Assembly: GCA_003971905.1 (NCBI GenBank) | Contig: RSEE01000015.1 | Coordinates: 620,001-684,000 of the forward strand | DNA: 64,000 nt | Direction: 5' to 3' | Source of the DNA: Moniliella sp. 'wahieum' | Lineage: Eukaryota > Basidiomycota > Moniliellomycetes > Moniliellales > Moniliellaceae | In this document: positions 12,400 through 23,485 of the stretch, in pieces | Layout: every line of letters starts with the position of its first letter | Position numbering within the stretch: position 1 is the first letter of the stretch | Position numbers and translations under genes: made by a program | Notes under the pieces: generated by a model | What the model saw: the letters and a program-made list of their open reading frames with translations, nothing else | What the model was told of the DNA's origin: nothing | Databases searched by the model: none

Positions 12400-13554
12400 A
12401 TGCCTGCGCTGCGTGCGACCCAGCTGCTCCAGCTGGCTGTCCGCGCCTCCCCCGCCTCGCACTCCGCCTCCTCCCTCCCCAGCGGCAGCCACGCCTCGGC
12501 CCTGGCCACCTCAACCGACTACGTTGCCTACACCCACAAGGAGGTCCACGGTAGCCGCGTCTGGACCTGGGATGGCCGTTCCAAGCATCAACCTCATCTT
12601 TATCGTCGCGCTTCTAGTCGGTCTTGTTGTGCTCTTCTTTGGTCTGATCGGCCTCAGCCACATCCTGGCCCGCACCAGTGCTCCTGCCCGCGAGGCCGTT
12701 TTGCCCTTTGCGCGCACCAGCCTCCCATCCAGGCTGCACACGCCCGCCCTCTCTGGGTTGCCGCAAGGCAAATTTGCCACCTTGGACTCCCTGTCTGCCC
12801 CAGCCCCCGCTACTCTCGTACTCCCGGTGGAAGCTCCTCCAACTCCCCTACCTCCAGCCGACAGTTCTTTGTGGAACCATTACTTTCCAGTGCGGCTCCC
12901 TTGGTGGGACCGAGTATGCACACTACAACCCTACCCATCCCAAGCGGGAGCACCGCTCTTCATCCCTCCGGCCAACCCAGGGCCCTCCACCGGCAACGCG
13001 CGACCCCAAGCGTCATTCCCGCTATTCCCGCGGCCCGGTCGCCGCAGTAGCGCCCCTCACCAACCCAATGGTAGTTCCTCCTACCCGGACACGCCCCTCG
13101 ATCCCACTGGCCCGCGCCACAGCGAGAGGCAGGGATGCATCGCACCCTCTCGGGTGCTCGGCGGGTCCAGTCGATTGGTCGTGGCAATTCGTTGCGCTAC
13201 TCGCGCTCGCGTGACGCGGAGGACGATGGGCAAGCTGATCTGGGGAGGAAGAACTCGGCGCGCCTGGCGACGCGAGCTGGACGACAGCGGTCCCAGCGCG
13301 GTCCCCCTACTCGTCCCGGCGGCCGCTTGTCGCGCGACGTGCCGTACCGTGCGTACCGCGATGACATCGGCGCCAAGCGACGAAGATTTCACCTCGTACG
13401 TTCACTACCAAGCTCCCTACCGGACGATGACTCGGTCTTCAAGTCGCACTCGCTGTCCACGTCGCATGGGAACGATGACAACCCGTTGGAAAACACCCCC
13501 TCTCGGACCCGGAGGGGATGGGGACGGCCCCCCGACGTGCCGTCGCCCCGCTAG
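12400..13554 (+). CDS. Predicted single-pass membrane protein, unknown function
   Basis: I do not recognise this protein. The ATG at 12400 follows a pyrimidine-rich leader and opens MPALRATQLLQLAVRASPA. After about 60 residues comes one strong membrane helix (INLIFIVALLVGLVVLFFGL) near 12585-12650. The rest is low-complexity, Pro/Ser-rich, then basic and Ser/Arg-rich (SIGRGNSLRYSRSRDAEDD, DVPYRAYRDDIGAKRRRF), ending near 13552. Reading shifts frame at about 12575, 12880 and 13135, as elsewhere in the window. The topology suggests a short extracytosolic N-terminus and a long basic cytosolic tail, but that is inference. Alternatively the upstream part is untranslated and the protein starts at 12574 (MAVPSINLIFIVALL). 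Confidence 0.5.
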
Positions 13555-14255
13555 GTGTTGAATTTTATGGCTGTTGGTATGACTAGTGGCTCGTGTCCCT
13601 GGTCATGAATCATTCGGCATCTATCGAGCTCTCAGTTCCTCATGGACTCATTTGCACCTCGCACCCGTCTCTTGGACTTTTTCTTCTCTCTCGTCATTCT
13701 CTCCCTCCCCTCGTTCTGTTCTTCCCCCCGTTTTGTCTGTCTCCCTTTCCCCGGTTCACCTCTTTCATGGCTGTGCACCCATGTTGGACGTTAGTATGAT
13801 GGTTTGGGTGCCTCTGTATTTCTTCTTTTTCCCGTTCTCGGGCGCACACCGTCTCTCCTACGGCTTGCCAAAGTGTTTGCGACGCCAAATGGTACCTCAG
13901 ATCGCGCTTCATACACGAATCGAATGACCCCTGCCCAAAGTCCAGACGAGCCACCGATATACCGCCGGCACATGAACGTGGTGGTTGGATTGGCGTGGCT
14001 GTGTAGATCCTCGCTCATTAGTCTCGCCCTGCAATTCCTCAAGGAGCGTCGGTGGAGATCATCGCTTAACCACGTGAGCGAGTTTGTGATCAGCTGAGGC
14101 TGGCCCTCAGCCTGAGGTTACTGAGGCGAGCCAGTTGAACGGTTGAACGTTGAACTTGAGCGTTGAAATGTAAAATCAACCCACCGTCTTTGGATTAGCT
14201 AAGGGGCTAAGGAGCTCCTGGTTGGACACGACGGCCCGGCCGGTGACGCGCCGGC
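13555..14255. other. Intergenic
   Basis: No gene seen. It is T- and pyrimidine-rich at 13670-13750. Near 14100-14170 it has TGAGG and TGAACGT words (gttgaacgttgaacttgagcg). Confidence 0.5.
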
Positions 14256-15456
14256 ATGGCACTTGCTCGCCAGATCGGCCGAAGCGTCAAACGCTCGTTA
14301 CCCAACCGCGCGCCGCGCACCACTTGATCTCCTTGCTCCACGGCTTCTTGGTTTGTGTCATGGCCAGCACCCCGCGCCCAAGCGCAACGTGTCTTCCACC
14401 TCGACGAGTCGGACAAACCAGAACAACAGGAGAAGGTGGGTGTGCCGGCTTCCCCGGCCCCGGCAGTACACACCTTCTAGTGCGGGTACTACGCCGCTGG
14501 CGCAGCCGCTCAAACCGCGTCGCCAAGGATTACCGCAAGCTGCCTGCTTCCGAGCAGTTTCAGCACTCGGATCCTCTGTTGCGGCGCTTACGCCTTGTTC
14601 TTCGTCGGGTAAGCCGTCAACTTGCGCACGTACTTTGATTCGGATGTCAAGTGCGTCGGGTTTTACTTCTCCTCCGAGTGGGCCGGGCAGCCGCTCAAGG
14701 AGTATCATCAGGTACGTCGGCAGGTTGGGGGTTTGGGGTTGGGATGCCGCAGCGAGGGGTGGTGGTGAGTGGGGGCTAACGCAGTACCGAGCCAACAGCG
14801 CATTTCCGAATTTTGTCGTGCCCACCCCCATGGGTTCAAAGTGATCTATGTAAGTGTGGATGGGACGAGGCATGGTACAAGGCCGGGGTGCGGGGAAGCC
14901 GTGGTATCCATGGTTTGGAACGATGGCTCGTCCGACCAGCCAGCGGAGGAGGAATCGGACAACTCTGCCCTGTACAATGGCGAGGATTCCTGTTGGGGGC
15001 GAGACGGACATTGATGAATCCTGTCCAGGACCGACACGTCGGGTGAAGTATCTCCGCCCCTTTTTCCCGTGTTCACCTGGCTAGCAAGCTCAACATTATT
15101 GCCGCGCCTACATTAACCGTCTACCATCTGCCGTCCCAAAGATGATTGAGTGGAATGTGCGCATGTCCCGCCTGGAACCGGGAGCGACACGTGGGAGCAC
15201 TGGCGCAATGGAGAGAAGGCATCGGGATTGGTGTGGAAGGACATTTACTCACGGGCGCCGGTTGTATTTGTCGCCACTGTCCTTCTGCTTCTTTACTTTA
15301 TCATGGTCCAGATTCTGGGACCCGAGTACAATGTGCGTCGCGTTTCGTCTTTAATTTCGGCGCGAGTAGAACTGACATCTTTTTCCTGTACAGGTGCTTC
15401 CTAAACTGCTGCTGCGAGCATCGGAGTGTATCGTGGGACCTCATGGTGACCTTTGA
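14256..15456 (+). CDS. Conserved-looking membrane protein, unknown function
   Basis: I do not recognise the family. Coding is shown by segments that join cleanly across introns. The part before the first intron has KCVGFYFSSEWAGQPLKEYH. The part after it has YRANSAFPNFVVPTPMGSK. A later exon has MIEWNVRMSRLEPG and DTWEHWRNGEKASGLVWKD, then one membrane helix (VVFVATVLLLLYFIMVQIL). After a second clear intron the protein ends LPKLLLRASECIVGPHGDL at 15456. Introns at 14712-14784 (GTACGT) and 15333-15393 (GTGCGT) are well formed. A third probably begins at 14850 (GTAAGT), but its end is unclear: either about 15084 or about 15140. The N-terminal part (MALARQIGRSVKRS at 14256) is broken in frame and least certain. 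Confidence 0.5.
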
Positions 15457-16584
15457 AGGAACTGATGGGAACTTTTATTGGCATCAATTCCCCAGTCCCC
15501 CTGTTGGGATGGTGGGACCCGTAGTCCCGTACGTAGGCCACAGTGCCTTAGGCCGTATCACATGTCACCCTTGGCCACTTATTTGCCCTCCGAAGCCTCC
15601 ACGTGCCTACTCCGACTTGGTCGAACCCTGTCTCTTCCAGGTATAGCAGAGACGGCTTAGATCTTAGATTTGAGCCTCAATATCCTCAATCACCATTATC
15701 GCGATGACATTACTCGGCATCTCCAGAGGTTCGCTACCCAAATCATTGAGTTGCTCCGGTCTGACGATATGGGGGCACTGCAATTCCTCGTGGCTGTCTA
15801 GGGCTTTTTCGTTGGTGTACCCAGCCTCTCATCTGTCGGAACCCACGCCGTTCTATTGCTCTCGCACTATCATTTCCCTAGCCTGAAGCTGATAAGATAT
15901 GCCCAGTTCTTGGCTGGCTGACGGCCTATCATACCCCCCCCCGAGAGTACCCGCTTGGGCGCCGGGTATGGGCGGGCCAAGAAGGAAGAGTGGTGAAGGC
16001 TTGATGCAGCAGGCCTTGTAGAGCTTGATCGCCATTCTCATGACTGGAGTGCTATTGACCAGTGAGTACTGAGTGTCCTGAGCCCTGAGACTGAGTACTC
16101 TCAGACCGAATACTGATGAGATGGAAGAGACCTGATACATGATACACTGATATCTGGAGAGCTTGTCTTCGAGTCAAGATAACCTCACCGACGAAGCGGT
16201 CTGCCTTCGGACCATTGCGACCTGGGTTGTGCCCGACAGGGGGTTAGGCGTTCAAAAATTTGATGGCACTAAGCTTGAAGAGGTTATCAACACATTTACA
16301 CATTAGAGAGTGGTGTGCTGTGGGCGCTTCAACTGTAAAAGGCCTAACGCCTAACGCATACCGTCTAACACAATAACCCCATCCCCCTGAGGAGCAGCGT
16401 TGAGATCTGTGAGAGAGCTGAGAGATCTGAGATCTGAGAGAGCTGGGGAAGACTAGTTGGTTGGGGGATGGGATGCATGACGGGTGAGGTTCGGCCAGGC
16501 TACTTGTACAATGCACTTTAGTTTGACAGGTTCAGCTCCACAAAACAAGTCATTAACTGAAGCTTATTCCAAAGACTGTGCCTG

Positions 16585-16656
16585 TGAAGCTTGAAGCTTG
16601 AAGCTTGAAGAACTTAAAGCTTTGTGGCATGTGAAGCTTCCTTGAAGCTTGAAGCT
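16585..16656. repeat. TGAAGCT heptad array
   Basis: Three exact tandem TGAAGCT heptads at 16585-16605 plus a partial fourth, and three more at 16632-16638, 16643-16649 and 16650-16656. Each contains the palindrome AAGCTT. Confidence 0.9.
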
Positions 16657-17280
16657 TGAGGAAAGGTTCGTGCGCTCATGAATTGCATGAATCTCGGAGG
16701 CTTAATTAAAGTCATTTAGAAAACGTTAAACCGAAGCATGGTGCAAAGAGAAGGATGTCACGTATGTCCTCCTGTAGTTCCCCTGAATCGTCGTTGATGA
16801 TTACGTCTCCTTGCAAAAGAGAGCTGAGACGCTCAGGCTCTAATCGATCTAAGATCTGGGGCGGTGGCGTAGATGGCATATCGATAACAGCCGCCGCGTA
16901 ATATCTCTGGGAAGATAAGGCGTGTGGAGATGAATAAGATTGATGAGATCTGTTGTGCCCTCTTCTCGGTGTATGTTTGGGGGGCCAGGATCGAAGCTGG
17001 CAGCAAAAGTAGAGAGTATGTGGTGTGAGCTGGGCTATTACAGTGAAGCTTGAAGATTGGTGTGAATGAGCTGGGCTCGTGGATGATGGAGAGGATGAGG
17101 CAACTGCTACGCAATACGTTCCAGCCATCCCCTTTCCTTTCACGCCGCCCGAGGACACCACACAGTGTTGAGAGTTGAGAGCTGAGAAAACGAATGAGCC
17201 TCATATCTGTGGAAGAGTGGCTATGATGTGGAAGCAATGGCAGAGGAAGCGCGCGTGATGGTGGCGGAGTGGTTTAAGTG

Positions 17281-17600
17281 TGACATGTGACGGTGACGAT
17301 AAGTGGCAGGTGATGCGTGACTGTGATGCAAAACGGTGAATGATTAATGACGGTGATTGGTGACACGCATGCCACGTAGCAGGGTGGCTTGCCACACGGC
17401 TGTTCGGGCGAGGCGAGTCACAAGCAACGCCGGGTGCCGGACGCCTGGAATGCGGCTTGGTGGATGCGCGTATGTTTGTCCAGGACATGCCTGTCGCGCC
17501 CCGGCCATCCCGAGACGCTGAGCGACTGCTGAGCCTCAGCGCGCTCAGGCTGAGCACTGACGCGTGACGCATGATGCGTTGACGTGTGACCGTGTGATTC
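17281..17600. repeat. Clustered TGAC heptads
   Basis: TGACATG TGACGGT is followed by many TGA words at 17281-17370. At 17551-17578 four heptads run in register: TGAGCAC, TGACGCG, TGACGCA, TGATGCG. The intervening sequence is more irregular. Confidence 0.75.
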
Positions 17601-18243
17601 ACACCCTCTCCCGGGATTATCAATCGCATCGATCATCGTCATCGATCCCCACAGTGGCTGAAGCGCTGACGATGATCTGATTGATGGTCCCAGGTCCCGG
17701 CCAAAGCAAAGGCCAAAAGGGCAGTGTGTCGATTGCCCTTCCCAGCGCGTGCGCAAGCAGGGGACCGGTGATGCACTGCCCCTCTGCTACACCCCCACGT
17801 CATCCTGTCTCACTCGCCGCGCTGCTGATGCGCGGACCAGTGCCCCCCGCAGCAGCAATATCAGCTGTCGGCTATATACCCCCCCCCGGGACCATAGGCA
17901 CCCCCGCCAACCCAGCATCTACACTGGCGCCGCGCCAGAATGTGCATTGGGTGTTGGGCTGCGCGTGATGGGTGGGTCATCGGCTGGTGTGCCTTGCTTG
18001 CTGCTTGCTGGGGCGCCCGTCATCGAGTCATCCATTCGCCATTCCATATTCAGATGCCGCATCCAGCGCTCCAGCGCTCAGCCGCTCAGCCGCTCAGCCG
18101 CTCAGCCTGCTTCAGCCTGGCTCCCAGTAGCTCCCCCGTCCTTCGTCCTTGCTCGCGGCCCATCCACACCCACTGGCGTCACGCACACGCCATATGCCAA
18201 GTCTCATTCGTGCCAATACCGCGCCACCCCGCACTCCCAACAG

Positions 18244-18252
18244 CTATATAAA
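18244..18252 (+). promoter_or_regulatory. TATA box of small zinc-ribbon gene
   Basis: ctatataaag lies about 250 bp upstream of the ATG, followed by a CT-rich leader typical of fungal core promoters. A 5'-UTR intron is possible at about 18376-18431 (GTTCGT ... CTGAC ... TAG). Confidence 0.55.
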
Positions 18253-18494
18253 GCGGTGGGGGCTGCTTTCCACATTCCCTCCCCTCCTACATCGCCCCTG
18301 CCACCGTCCCTCTCCGGCTGTCTCCCTCCCTCTCTCTTGCGCCGCCCTTGCCGCTTGACCATCGCGCCATCTCTGTTCGTATGCTCCTGATGCTCTCCAG
18401 TATTGCATCAACTGACGGCTCCCATTCTAGTTGCTCTTACTGCACCGTCGTCCCCCCTCACACACCCTCGCCAAACCTTTCGTCGCACTTTGCC

Positions 18495-18638
18495 ATGACT
18501 TGCTCCCATCAGCCTATGGTCAACCACGGTAGCGAGCCTGTCCGTTGCCCCAACCCCGAGTGCAGGATCGTCGCGAGTGGAAGCCAGAGTTGGTGCCCAA
18601 TGTGCAACTCGAGTTTGCGCTATGCCGAGCGGGCATAA
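18495..18638 (+). CDS. Small zinc-ribbon-like protein, 47 residues
   Basis: A short frame, MTCSHQPMVNHGSEPVRCPN onward, with two cysteine knuckles CPNPEC and CPMC spaced 16 residues apart, fitting a single zinc ribbon. It ends SSLRYAERA with TAA at 18636. A TATA box and CT-rich leader precede it and a long AT-richer 3' flank follows, so it looks like a well-expressed transcript. In-frame upstream ATGs at 18348 and 18378 would add about 40 uncharged residues; I prefer the third because the upstream part looks like leader. I know no named family that fits. It is one of the few unbroken frames in the window. Confidence 0.5.
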   Translation: MTCSHQPMVNHGSEPVRCPNPECRIVASGSQSWCPMCNSSLRYAERA

Positions 18639-21194
18639 AGGCCCTTGCCGGCACGGCCCTCCGCACCGTGCTTTGACCGTTCGACCCTCTCTCTCATCCC
18701 GTATTTCTTTTTCATGTACCGTTACCCAATACTCCAATCTCTGTATGCGTGGCGACCGAGGGGAATGCAAGGGACCATCCCGCCTCGCACGTGTGCATCA
18801 TATGCCCAGCCATATGCTATGGCCTTGTTCTTGTGCCTCTGATTATTGTTCACTTCTCATCACTGAATTGTACACGGCTACGCATTCTCGTGCTGTGTAC
18901 CGTTGATACTGAATGCTGCTCTCTTCTTTGTTGTGCAGGCCGTCTCCTTTCCTTGGGAGGATGCGCCTCAACACACCGTCACAGCCCGCCGCTTTCAGTT
19001 CGGCTTTCGGCACATTCCCGGCGCGAAGTTGAGTTGGCAACCCGCTCCCATCTTTTCTCGGACAGACATCTTCCCCCTGCCAGGAGGGAATCATCATGAT
19101 ATTGTTGTTGCTTTATCTCCCCGTTGATTTCGCGACAGTTGCAATAAGCCATAGGAGCGTTTTACAGATAGTGCGGCACATCATGACGACTGGGGCGTGT
19201 CCAGCAAAACCGCTTTGACTCCATTCCATACGAAAGCATCTTGCACGACGTATGGATCAGCGGTGCTGAGCAGAAATGATAACGGGGTAACGAGCCATAA
19301 GCACCAGTATAGGGAGGAACACCGTTGAACGTTGGATAGGGATGAGTCGGCGTTGACGTTTGCGGAGCTAAGCGAGTGTCCCCAATACACCACAGGTGAT
19401 TTTATTACCATATATGGCAGGGCCCATCAAAAGTGTGCAACCCTACTGCTCCCGACCTGCACGTGACGGGCAAGTATCGGGCATATGACAGAGTCGCGTC
19501 GACGCGTCCCTCCACCCACTTAAAATGCCCCTACCCGTACTCACCGCCGGTGTCCCCATTGCGGCACCAACGACCACACTGCTTCAAGGTGCCCCCTCAA
19601 TCCACGCCCACGGTTGTGCCCCCACTGCCGTCGACCTGGCCGCAAGGCTGCCGCGGAGCGTGGAGCAAGGAGGAGATGTGGAAAGCAATTGGGGTCTTTG
19701 CGACAAAATAAGGTGGGGGGGGAGAAGGACAAGAAGAGGGGGGGGAGGACAGAAGAGAGGGGGACAAAGGGAATTGGTGGAAGGATGGAGCAGGATGATC
19801 GATGGTTCAGAGGGGCGGGCTCGATCTCCACGTAACGTGAATTACGACGACCCTGTCGCAGGCGGGCCCTGCCAGGGGGCTCGCTCAGGTTGGTGGGGCA
19901 CAGTCCCTTAGGTGAAAGACGACTCACGGTAGTTTCGGGCTTGGGCTACTTGGTAGTTCCGAGCGAGGTGGAGAAACCTTTGGGCGTGAAGCCGAGGCGG
20001 CTGCGCGCGTGGCAAGGGTGCGTATACGCCGGCGGGAGGGTACCATCGTGTCTGAAGCCTCCGGGGCTGAGAGACGGGTAGATGCAGTGGAGCGGACAGA
20101 CACTGCCAGGGCTGCGGCATGGCAGTGGCTGTGAAAGGAACCCACGCGACATATTGTGGTACGGGGAACCGACGCGGCTGATGGAAGGCTCGCGCGACTG
20201 GGCAGATGGAAAGCTGGAGGATGGGTTGGATGAAGATGAAGATGATGCAGCTAAGTGGAGACGAGAGGTTGCCTGTATTACTGAATCAATTGGCTGGAAA
20301 CGTTCAGGAGTTGGGCAGGAAAGGCGGGAAGGGACGAGAAGGAAGGTGGGATAAAGGATCCCTACCAATCGAGATGCTGACTGTTGGTTGGCCCCTTGTT
20401 GGTAACCCACCGCACTGGGATAGATGTTGACAGAGCGAAACAGACGAAGCTGCTATAGAGTGCGACTTGGGAGTACTCGCGATCCTATGGATCAGCTGCA
20501 ATGCAGCCTTCAGACAAGCGTGAAGGCAAGTTCAAGCAACATCTGAATTGAAGGGAAGGAGACAGGAGAGAGAGAAGGGAGATGAAGAGAGGGCGCGCGC
20601 GCCCTGCGAGCGGAACTCTTCCGCCCGGTTAAGTGAGCGTCACCGATCCACCGAGGGCCGTGCAAGGGAACCCCAGCACTACCCTCCAACAGAAGCAAGC
20701 GAAGACTGCGAAGGCACTAAGAATGTCATCGATAGCACTTCCTCGTACTGGGATGTGGTCGCTGTAATGACGACCCTTCCCGAAGGAATGCTATAGGGAA
20801 CGCCCGGCCTTCCGTCCTCGTCAGTCGCATGACCTAATTCGACTTTTGCATAGGAAGTATCGCATCGTGTCGCGGCTGAGCGACCGTCGTGTCGAAAGTC
20901 ACATTGAGAGCCTACCCAAACCACGGAGCTCGCAGTGTAGTAGCACGTATAACGTGCGCACGTGACTCCTGCCCGAACGAAGCCGCTGGCAAGTTGTCGG
21001 GTGGTCAGTGATCGACCAGTGATCAGCCTGATTCAGATCAGTCGCTGGTCAAACTCTACATGCGGCCACTGCCGCAGTGTGACGCCTCCAGTCGTCCGAC
21101 TTGAAGCTTGACTAGCTTGACTACTTTCACACCTCCCTCGAGCCGACCGACATCCTACGCCCAGCAGCTCCAGCCCGAGCCAGTCTGTCCACCA
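18639..21194. other. Gene-poor intergenic block, middle part
   Basis: No conserved gene is recognised. A 154-codon minus-strand frame (19946-20410) is Ser-rich with no known domain, and I do not call it. There is a purine-rich stretch at 19700-19790. At 21102-21115 TGAAGCT is joined directly to TGACTAG. The region ends at the target site of the LTR element. Confidence 0.5.
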
Positions 21195-21199
21195 CGCAC
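21195..21199. repeat. Left target-site duplication (cgcac)
   Basis: Identical to 22590-22594 on the other side of the element. Confidence 0.85.
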
Positions 21200-21437
21200 T
21201 GTTGACTGTGATCCTCTGGCCCCAGTCGGTAGACCAGGTTCGCCTCGGTTCCATCGGCTTCCACGCTGACGTCCCTGCGTGTCACTGTCCCTGTGCCCTG
21301 CACTCTCTCCTGTGTGACTCACTGTCCCTGTGCCTAGTCCGCCTCCTATATAGATGCCTCTGTACCCAGACCCAACTCTGGCTCCAATCCATCACCTTCT
21401 CCTCATCCTTCTGCCCGTCCGGCTCCCTAGGCCAACA
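21200..21437 (+). repeat. 5' LTR
   Basis: Starts TGTTGACTG and ends CAACA, with a TATATA promoter motif near 21347. Matches 22350-22589 almost perfectly. Confidence 0.88.
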
Positions 21438-21560
21438 GAGCTACAATCTGATCCCCCCGGAAGGGGAGCGCTCTTCAAGCAAGCCCACCCCCAAGCCTAC
21501 AAGCCCAAGCTAAGCCGCCAAGCCCACAAGACACACCCGTCCTCCCGCCCAACAACACCA

Positions 21561-21637
21561 CCGCCACAATCGGCACCTTACCGCCACAATCGGCATACTA
21601 GCCACAATCGGCATACTACCGCCACAATCGGCACACT
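21561..21637. repeat. Four 18-20 bp tandem units inside the LTR element
   Basis: Units of the form ccgccacaatcggcatacta at 21561, 21581, 21601 and 21619. They are adjacent without spacers, so this is not a CRISPR-like array. Confidence 0.85.
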
Positions 21638-22349
21638 CGTCCCCCACAGATGGGGCAATGATTTTTAGGGACAACACACGACGGAACAAAACGTGTCGGG
21701 TATCGTCAACGAGACGAAATTCCTCCAACGACAAAACGGCGCAGGCGAATCGCAGAAAGCGGGGGTGGCTGCTCATCAAGTGCCCACCACGGCTACACGC
21801 CCCGGATTGCAATTCATCCGGGGCACCTGGGGAAAGGATGGGGGGGGGTGTCACCCAACTCTTCACCCTCCTTTTTCAACAACAAAGAGAACCAAACAGA
21901 TCAAGACGGTTGACGCATAGCGCCCGTTCATTTCCCATGCCCAATGGACCCCACTGGCACCAGGCATGCGGAACCAAACAACTACCAAACGCATCCAATT
22001 TTGATGCCAAACGACCTTGGACCGCATTTACTCCAAGTTTCCAATTTTCTTTCACTACACCTATAACTGGTGCTTTTTACTTTTGCCCACCAAATCGCTT
22101 CGGGGCGCAACCCCTACTACTTTTACTTCTAAGACTTCTACAAGCATCTGGCGGTCGCACAATACACCAACCACAAGCGCTCGGCTCGTTCAGGTGTCAT
22201 CCTGGACAGCGGGGGTGTAGGCCAGTCGTGTGGCCATGCACAACTCCAGGCCATTCGTCCCGGTTGCCACTCAAGTCCTCCCCTCTCTACATCCACTGGC
22301 AGGAGCTCATCCCACAACCGATGTCTCCGGGTTCCCTGGCCAGCGGGGG

Positions 22350-22589
22350 TGTTGACTGTGATCCTCTGGCTCCCAGTCGGTAGACCAGGTTCGCCTCGGT
22401 TCCATCGGCTTCCACGCTGACGTCCCTGCGTGTCACTGTCCCTGTGCCCTGCACTCTCTCCTGTGTGACTCACTGTCCCTGTGCCTAGTCCAGCCTCCTA
22501 TATAGATGCCTCTGTACCCAGACCCAACTCTGGCTCCAATCCATCACCTTCTCCTCATCCTTCTGCCCGTCCGGCTCCCTAGGCCAACA
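22350..22589 (+). repeat. 3' LTR
   Basis: Second copy of the direct repeat, preceded by a purine run (agcggggg) that may be the polypurine tract. Confidence 0.88.
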
Positions 22590-22594
22590 CGCAC
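22590..22594. repeat. Right target-site duplication (cgcac)
   Basis: Pairs with 21195-21199. Confidence 0.85.
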
Positions 22595-23485
22595 TCCTCG
22601 AGAATTTGATCCCCCCTCACGCGCTCACGCTGGGACCCAAACCGAACCTTGAAGCTTCAACTTGAGAAGGCTTTGCCGTCTTCCGCGCGGTGCACACACA
22701 GGATATGCGACGCCGAGGCCAGATGCATGCCATATGGGCGAGACAGGGGCCTCTACTCGCATGTGGGAGGGGCTACGCCTAGGTGATGTTATGCACTTAG
22801 TAGGGGGACGCTGCCATCTCCCTACTCGGTGTATCATTAACTTGTTTTGGGCTTTTGCAGGATCAAAGGGAGTCTGAGAATCTGGGCGCCTGAGCACTGC
22901 TAGAATAGCCTCCCCAAACCACACCTCCCGTTCGAGCATACAGCATAGGCTCGAATACCTGCCAGACGAATCAAGGGAAGAGCGGGAGCTGAGAGCTGAC
23001 CACAACAAGCAACTGAATAGCTAGCTCCTCAGTACTCGCAGTAATAGTACTCTCGCTGGGGGCTGTGCCTTGCAAAGCAGCTGTGTTACACAAGGTACAA
23101 GATGACGGAGGGCTGGGCACTGGGTGCTGGGTGCTGGGCGCTGGGGTCAGCAATTTGGGATCTGGATTGAAGCTTGAAGTGCAGCGGCAGGTGTGATGCT
23201 GGTGAGCTGGAAGTTGCAGAAGGTGTGGCTGCTGAGAAGGTGGAGCGAGGATCGAATGTCTAGTAGCTGGGGAGCCCAGCCGACGTGCTCTGCGCCAGGC
23301 ACGTGGCCTGTGTCCAGCCCAGCCGAGCTCAATTTGATTCAGCCTGGCGCAGGGGGGCAGTGTCTGACTGGACCCACTTCCCAGGTGGTCCGTTCGCCGG
23401 CTGGCTTTTTATAACCCGCTGCCGGCGCTTCTTGTGGGCTTTTTGTCCCAGAGGCTCACGACCTACATCTGTCTCTATCCACACC
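22595..23485. other. Intergenic upstream of phosphofructokinase
   Basis: No gene seen. Contains AGTACT words near 23028-23052, a small GGGTGCTGGGTGCTGGGCG repeat near 23122 and a TGAAGCT-like word near 23166. The last 150 bp is the PFK promoter and leader. Confidence 0.5.

Larger units (their letters stand above)
15457..18494. other. Gene-poor intergenic block, left part
   Basis: I see no conserved protein in 3 kb on either strand. Features are heptad arrays at 16061-16110 (TGAGTAC), 16400-16443 (TGAGATC), 16585-16656 (TGAAGCT), 17281-17370 and 17551-17600, and an 8-mer GCCGCTCA tandem near 18075-18110. From about 17765 the sequence becomes C-rich and promoter-like, with TATATA at 17873 and a TATA box at 18244 serving the small gene downstream. 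Confidence 0.5.
21200..22589 (+). mobile_element. Short non-autonomous LTR retrotransposon (TRIM-like)
   Basis: Two near-identical direct repeats of about 238-240 bp flank about 0.9 kb. Each begins TGTTGACTG and ends GGCCAACA, giving the classic TGTTG...CAACA ends. The element is bordered by a perfect 5-bp target-site duplication (cgcac). A TATATA motif sits in each LTR. A G-rich purine run precedes the 3' LTR. The internal part has no recognisable gag or pol domain and contains a four-unit tandem repeat, so it would depend on a relative for movement. The LTRs differ at only a few positions, so insertion was recent. It looks structurally whole for a non-autonomous element; orientation is taken from the LTR order and purine run. 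Confidence 0.85.

Noticed and set aside
19946-20410. 154-codon Ser-rich minus-strand frame
   Set aside because: No domain, no recognisable splice or promoter signals, and a competing purine-rich strand; not enough to call a gene.
21561-21637. Possible CRISPR-like repeats
   Set aside because: Units are adjacent with no spacers, in a fungal genome and inside an LTR element; it is a plain tandem repeat.
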